A stretch of DNA of 64,000 bases, from the NCBI GenBank assembly GCA_034620365.1, contig JAQGEQ010000332.1, positions 620,001 to 684,000 on the forward strand, in the 5' to 3' direction. Below the pieces are notes generated by a model. The model ran no database searches. It was not told the DNA's origin and saw only the letters and a list, made by a program, of their open reading frames with translations. Every line of letters starts with the position of its first letter. Within the stretch, counting starts at the first letter, position 1. A program made the translations under genes and the position numbers. Positions 62,317 through 64,000 of the stretch are shown here, piece by piece. Origin of the DNA: Pegea sp. RAD2-039 (Eukaryota > Chordata > Thaliacea > Salpida > Salpidae).

Positions 62317-64000
62317 GTAAAGTTTCTATTACTAATCAAACCGTAGTATTCTTAAGACACTGAAAGATGACACAATTATTTTGATTTTAATTTTAATCAA
62401 TTTTGATATTAGCTAAATTTAGTTTTATTGGTCTCCTTAAAAGACGTGCTTTAACTACAGGACATTATCTCTTAAATTGTACGCTCAACGTGTCATCACT
62501 AAGAAATTTATTAGACTAAGGCAACTACCTTTTGTCTAAGAATTTAAAGAAGCAATTTCTATTTAAATTAATCTATAGTCAATATTTCCTGATAGTTTAT
62601 GCGTTTAGGTTACTGGCCGATTTTCCTTTTTCGCCCAATTCAAAACAAATTTTGGTATAGAATAGATAGAATAAATATTGCTGAATGCTTTAACTTATAT
62701 TGCAGTTGCACTTTTATAAAAAAATATATGTCATTTCATTTGAATGGCAGTGGTAGTATTATTATAACTGTTTAATTTCTGCTTGAATAATACGAGTGAT
62801 TTTTGAAAACATTTGACCTCTTACTCGTCATCACATTAGCTTAGCAAAACCTCAAGTTTGGTCTTTTAAACTGATGATGGCATTGCAGATAGTGTTGAGT
62901 CTGATGGGTACAGTTGTGGTTAAACAGTTCAACAAATCACTTTGGACAACTTGTTAACCCAAGCAATAATCTATTAAAAAAATTGCTTTATTTTAATGCT
63001 TATTGTGTATCAACATTTTTTGTTCATCCGTTTCAGTTAAACTCATATCATGAATTATTTTGATGGCAGTCTTTCTAGACTTTGTTCCAAACAGACTAAC
63101 AAAACATCAACAATATTTTATTTCTTATCTATTAACAGTTTATAATAAGGCGATGAAATTTTATATATTATAAATAGTTATATAGAGAGTTTATCCTATT
63201 TTTAAGGAATATTCTTATTCAAAAATATTTAGACCTAATCAAAGAAGTTTATTAAAAAACAATAATTTAGTTTCAAGTTTATATAGATTTAAGTGAAATG
63301 GAAATTATCTAAACTATAATTAATTTCTGAAATTTACTTTTGTAAGATTTAAATATTTATCTCTCTACCCAAGTTGATTGTAAGACTTTTATTTACATTC
63401 AACGACTGTTAATAGCCCTAATAGTTGAAAAAATAAGATGTTCTGTAAAGCAGTAAGATTTGTGCGTCAAAATAATCTTAAGTGTCTTATTTACTAAAGA
63501 TCTAACTTTATCTTTACAGATTTAATTATATTAAATATTTGAATATAAATTTTAACTTCATATCCAATTTTTTTTCCTAATAAATTAGTTAGCACTTCAA
63601 ACTCATTTAATTTGATTTTCAAAGTAGTTTTTTTTTTTTTTTGTGTTTTTATGTAAAAAATATTTTTAACTCAAAGTCCAAGTTAATATTATTATAAATG
63701 CTATGAGAATACTTAAAAGCTGTTGTTTGTTCAAGTTAAATAAATCTTTCTTTTATAATCTTTTTTTTGCAATTATTTTTAATTTTGAATAGACTGGACA
63801 GTATCATGGTAAACTACCTTAAAGATTAATAAAATCAAATTGTTTTTTTGCTTAATTTCGATAGATGTTTTTTAAAATTAATTCTATATTTTTATAAACA
63901 AAAAAATTGTAAAAAAATGGTTCTGTTAAAAGATAATTTATGAAGGTTCTTATAACTTTATGAAACTTTTATTTTCGTTTAACAATTTAGATTTTATTTC
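62317..64000. other. Right-hand end, nothing firm
   Basis: AT-rich. A less AT-rich patch at 62800-62965 reads DGIADSVESDGYSCG on the plus strand before a stop, without a recognisable family. A poly(T) run lies near 63624-63641. Confidence 0.4.

Noticed and set aside
1..64000. tRNA or rRNA genes and CRISPR-like arrays
   Set aside because: No A/B-box pair with cloverleaf potential and no rRNA-like sequence seen. The repeats are kilobase-scale duplications, not short direct repeats with unique spacers.

Overview
This window looks like eukaryotic, invertebrate metazoan DNA. It is very AT-rich, its coding sequence is split by GT-AG introns (many of 60-300 bp), it holds CR1/Jockey-like non-LTR retrotransposon remains, and it encodes animal-type domains (SAND, SAM, C-type-lectin-like, CUB, FHA-like/kinase, dynamin GED). 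AT content and CR1 abundance fit, for example, a cnidarian such as Hydra or a flatworm, but the sequence alone does not settle the lineage. Multi-exon models were assembled by hand from open frames, splice sites and matching intron phases; no transcript data were available.

Layout. 1-2355 (+): two head-to-tail genes for small four-pass membrane proteins, the first cut by the window edge. 2.8-5.4 kb: decayed CR1-like elements. 6.0-30.3 kb: one intact intronless gene for a C-type-lectin-like single-pass membrane protein with a tyrosine-bearing tail, followed by a tandem array of about eight 2.5-3.0 kb units. Each unit carries a 5'-truncated copy of that gene, a fossil reverse-transcriptase fragment and a strictly conserved CRE palindrome plus E-box pair. 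The array has higher-order duplications. 30.5-31.5 kb (-): a third four-pass gene, in four exons. 31.5-35.6 kb: no gene seen. 35.7-36.6 kb (-): a lysine-rich orphan protein gene. 38.7-38.95 kb (-): a frameshifted dynamin GED relic.

39.8-48.1 kb (-): a 14-exon gene whose exon phases all agree, predicting a 1010-residue SAND-SAM chromatin or transcription protein with a 400-residue Ser/Gly/Pro repeat from one unusually GC-rich exon. A decayed copy of its SAND exon lies just upstream at 48.5 kb. 49-52.9 kb: retroelement debris, two weak exon candidates and a diverged tandem repeat. 53.0-54.3 kb (+): an apparently active Ser/Thr kinase with an FHA-like N-terminus (CHK2-like layout) and an overlapping upstream ORF. 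56-58.3 kb: more retroelement 3' ends. 59.0-60.1 kb (-): a fourth four-pass gene. 62 kb (+): three consecutive exons of a CUB domain. The rest is AT-rich DNA in which nothing was recognised.

The genes do not form a pathway or operon. The organising themes are two local families: four-pass proteins sharing an intron position, and the lectin-receptor-like gene with its array of truncated copies.
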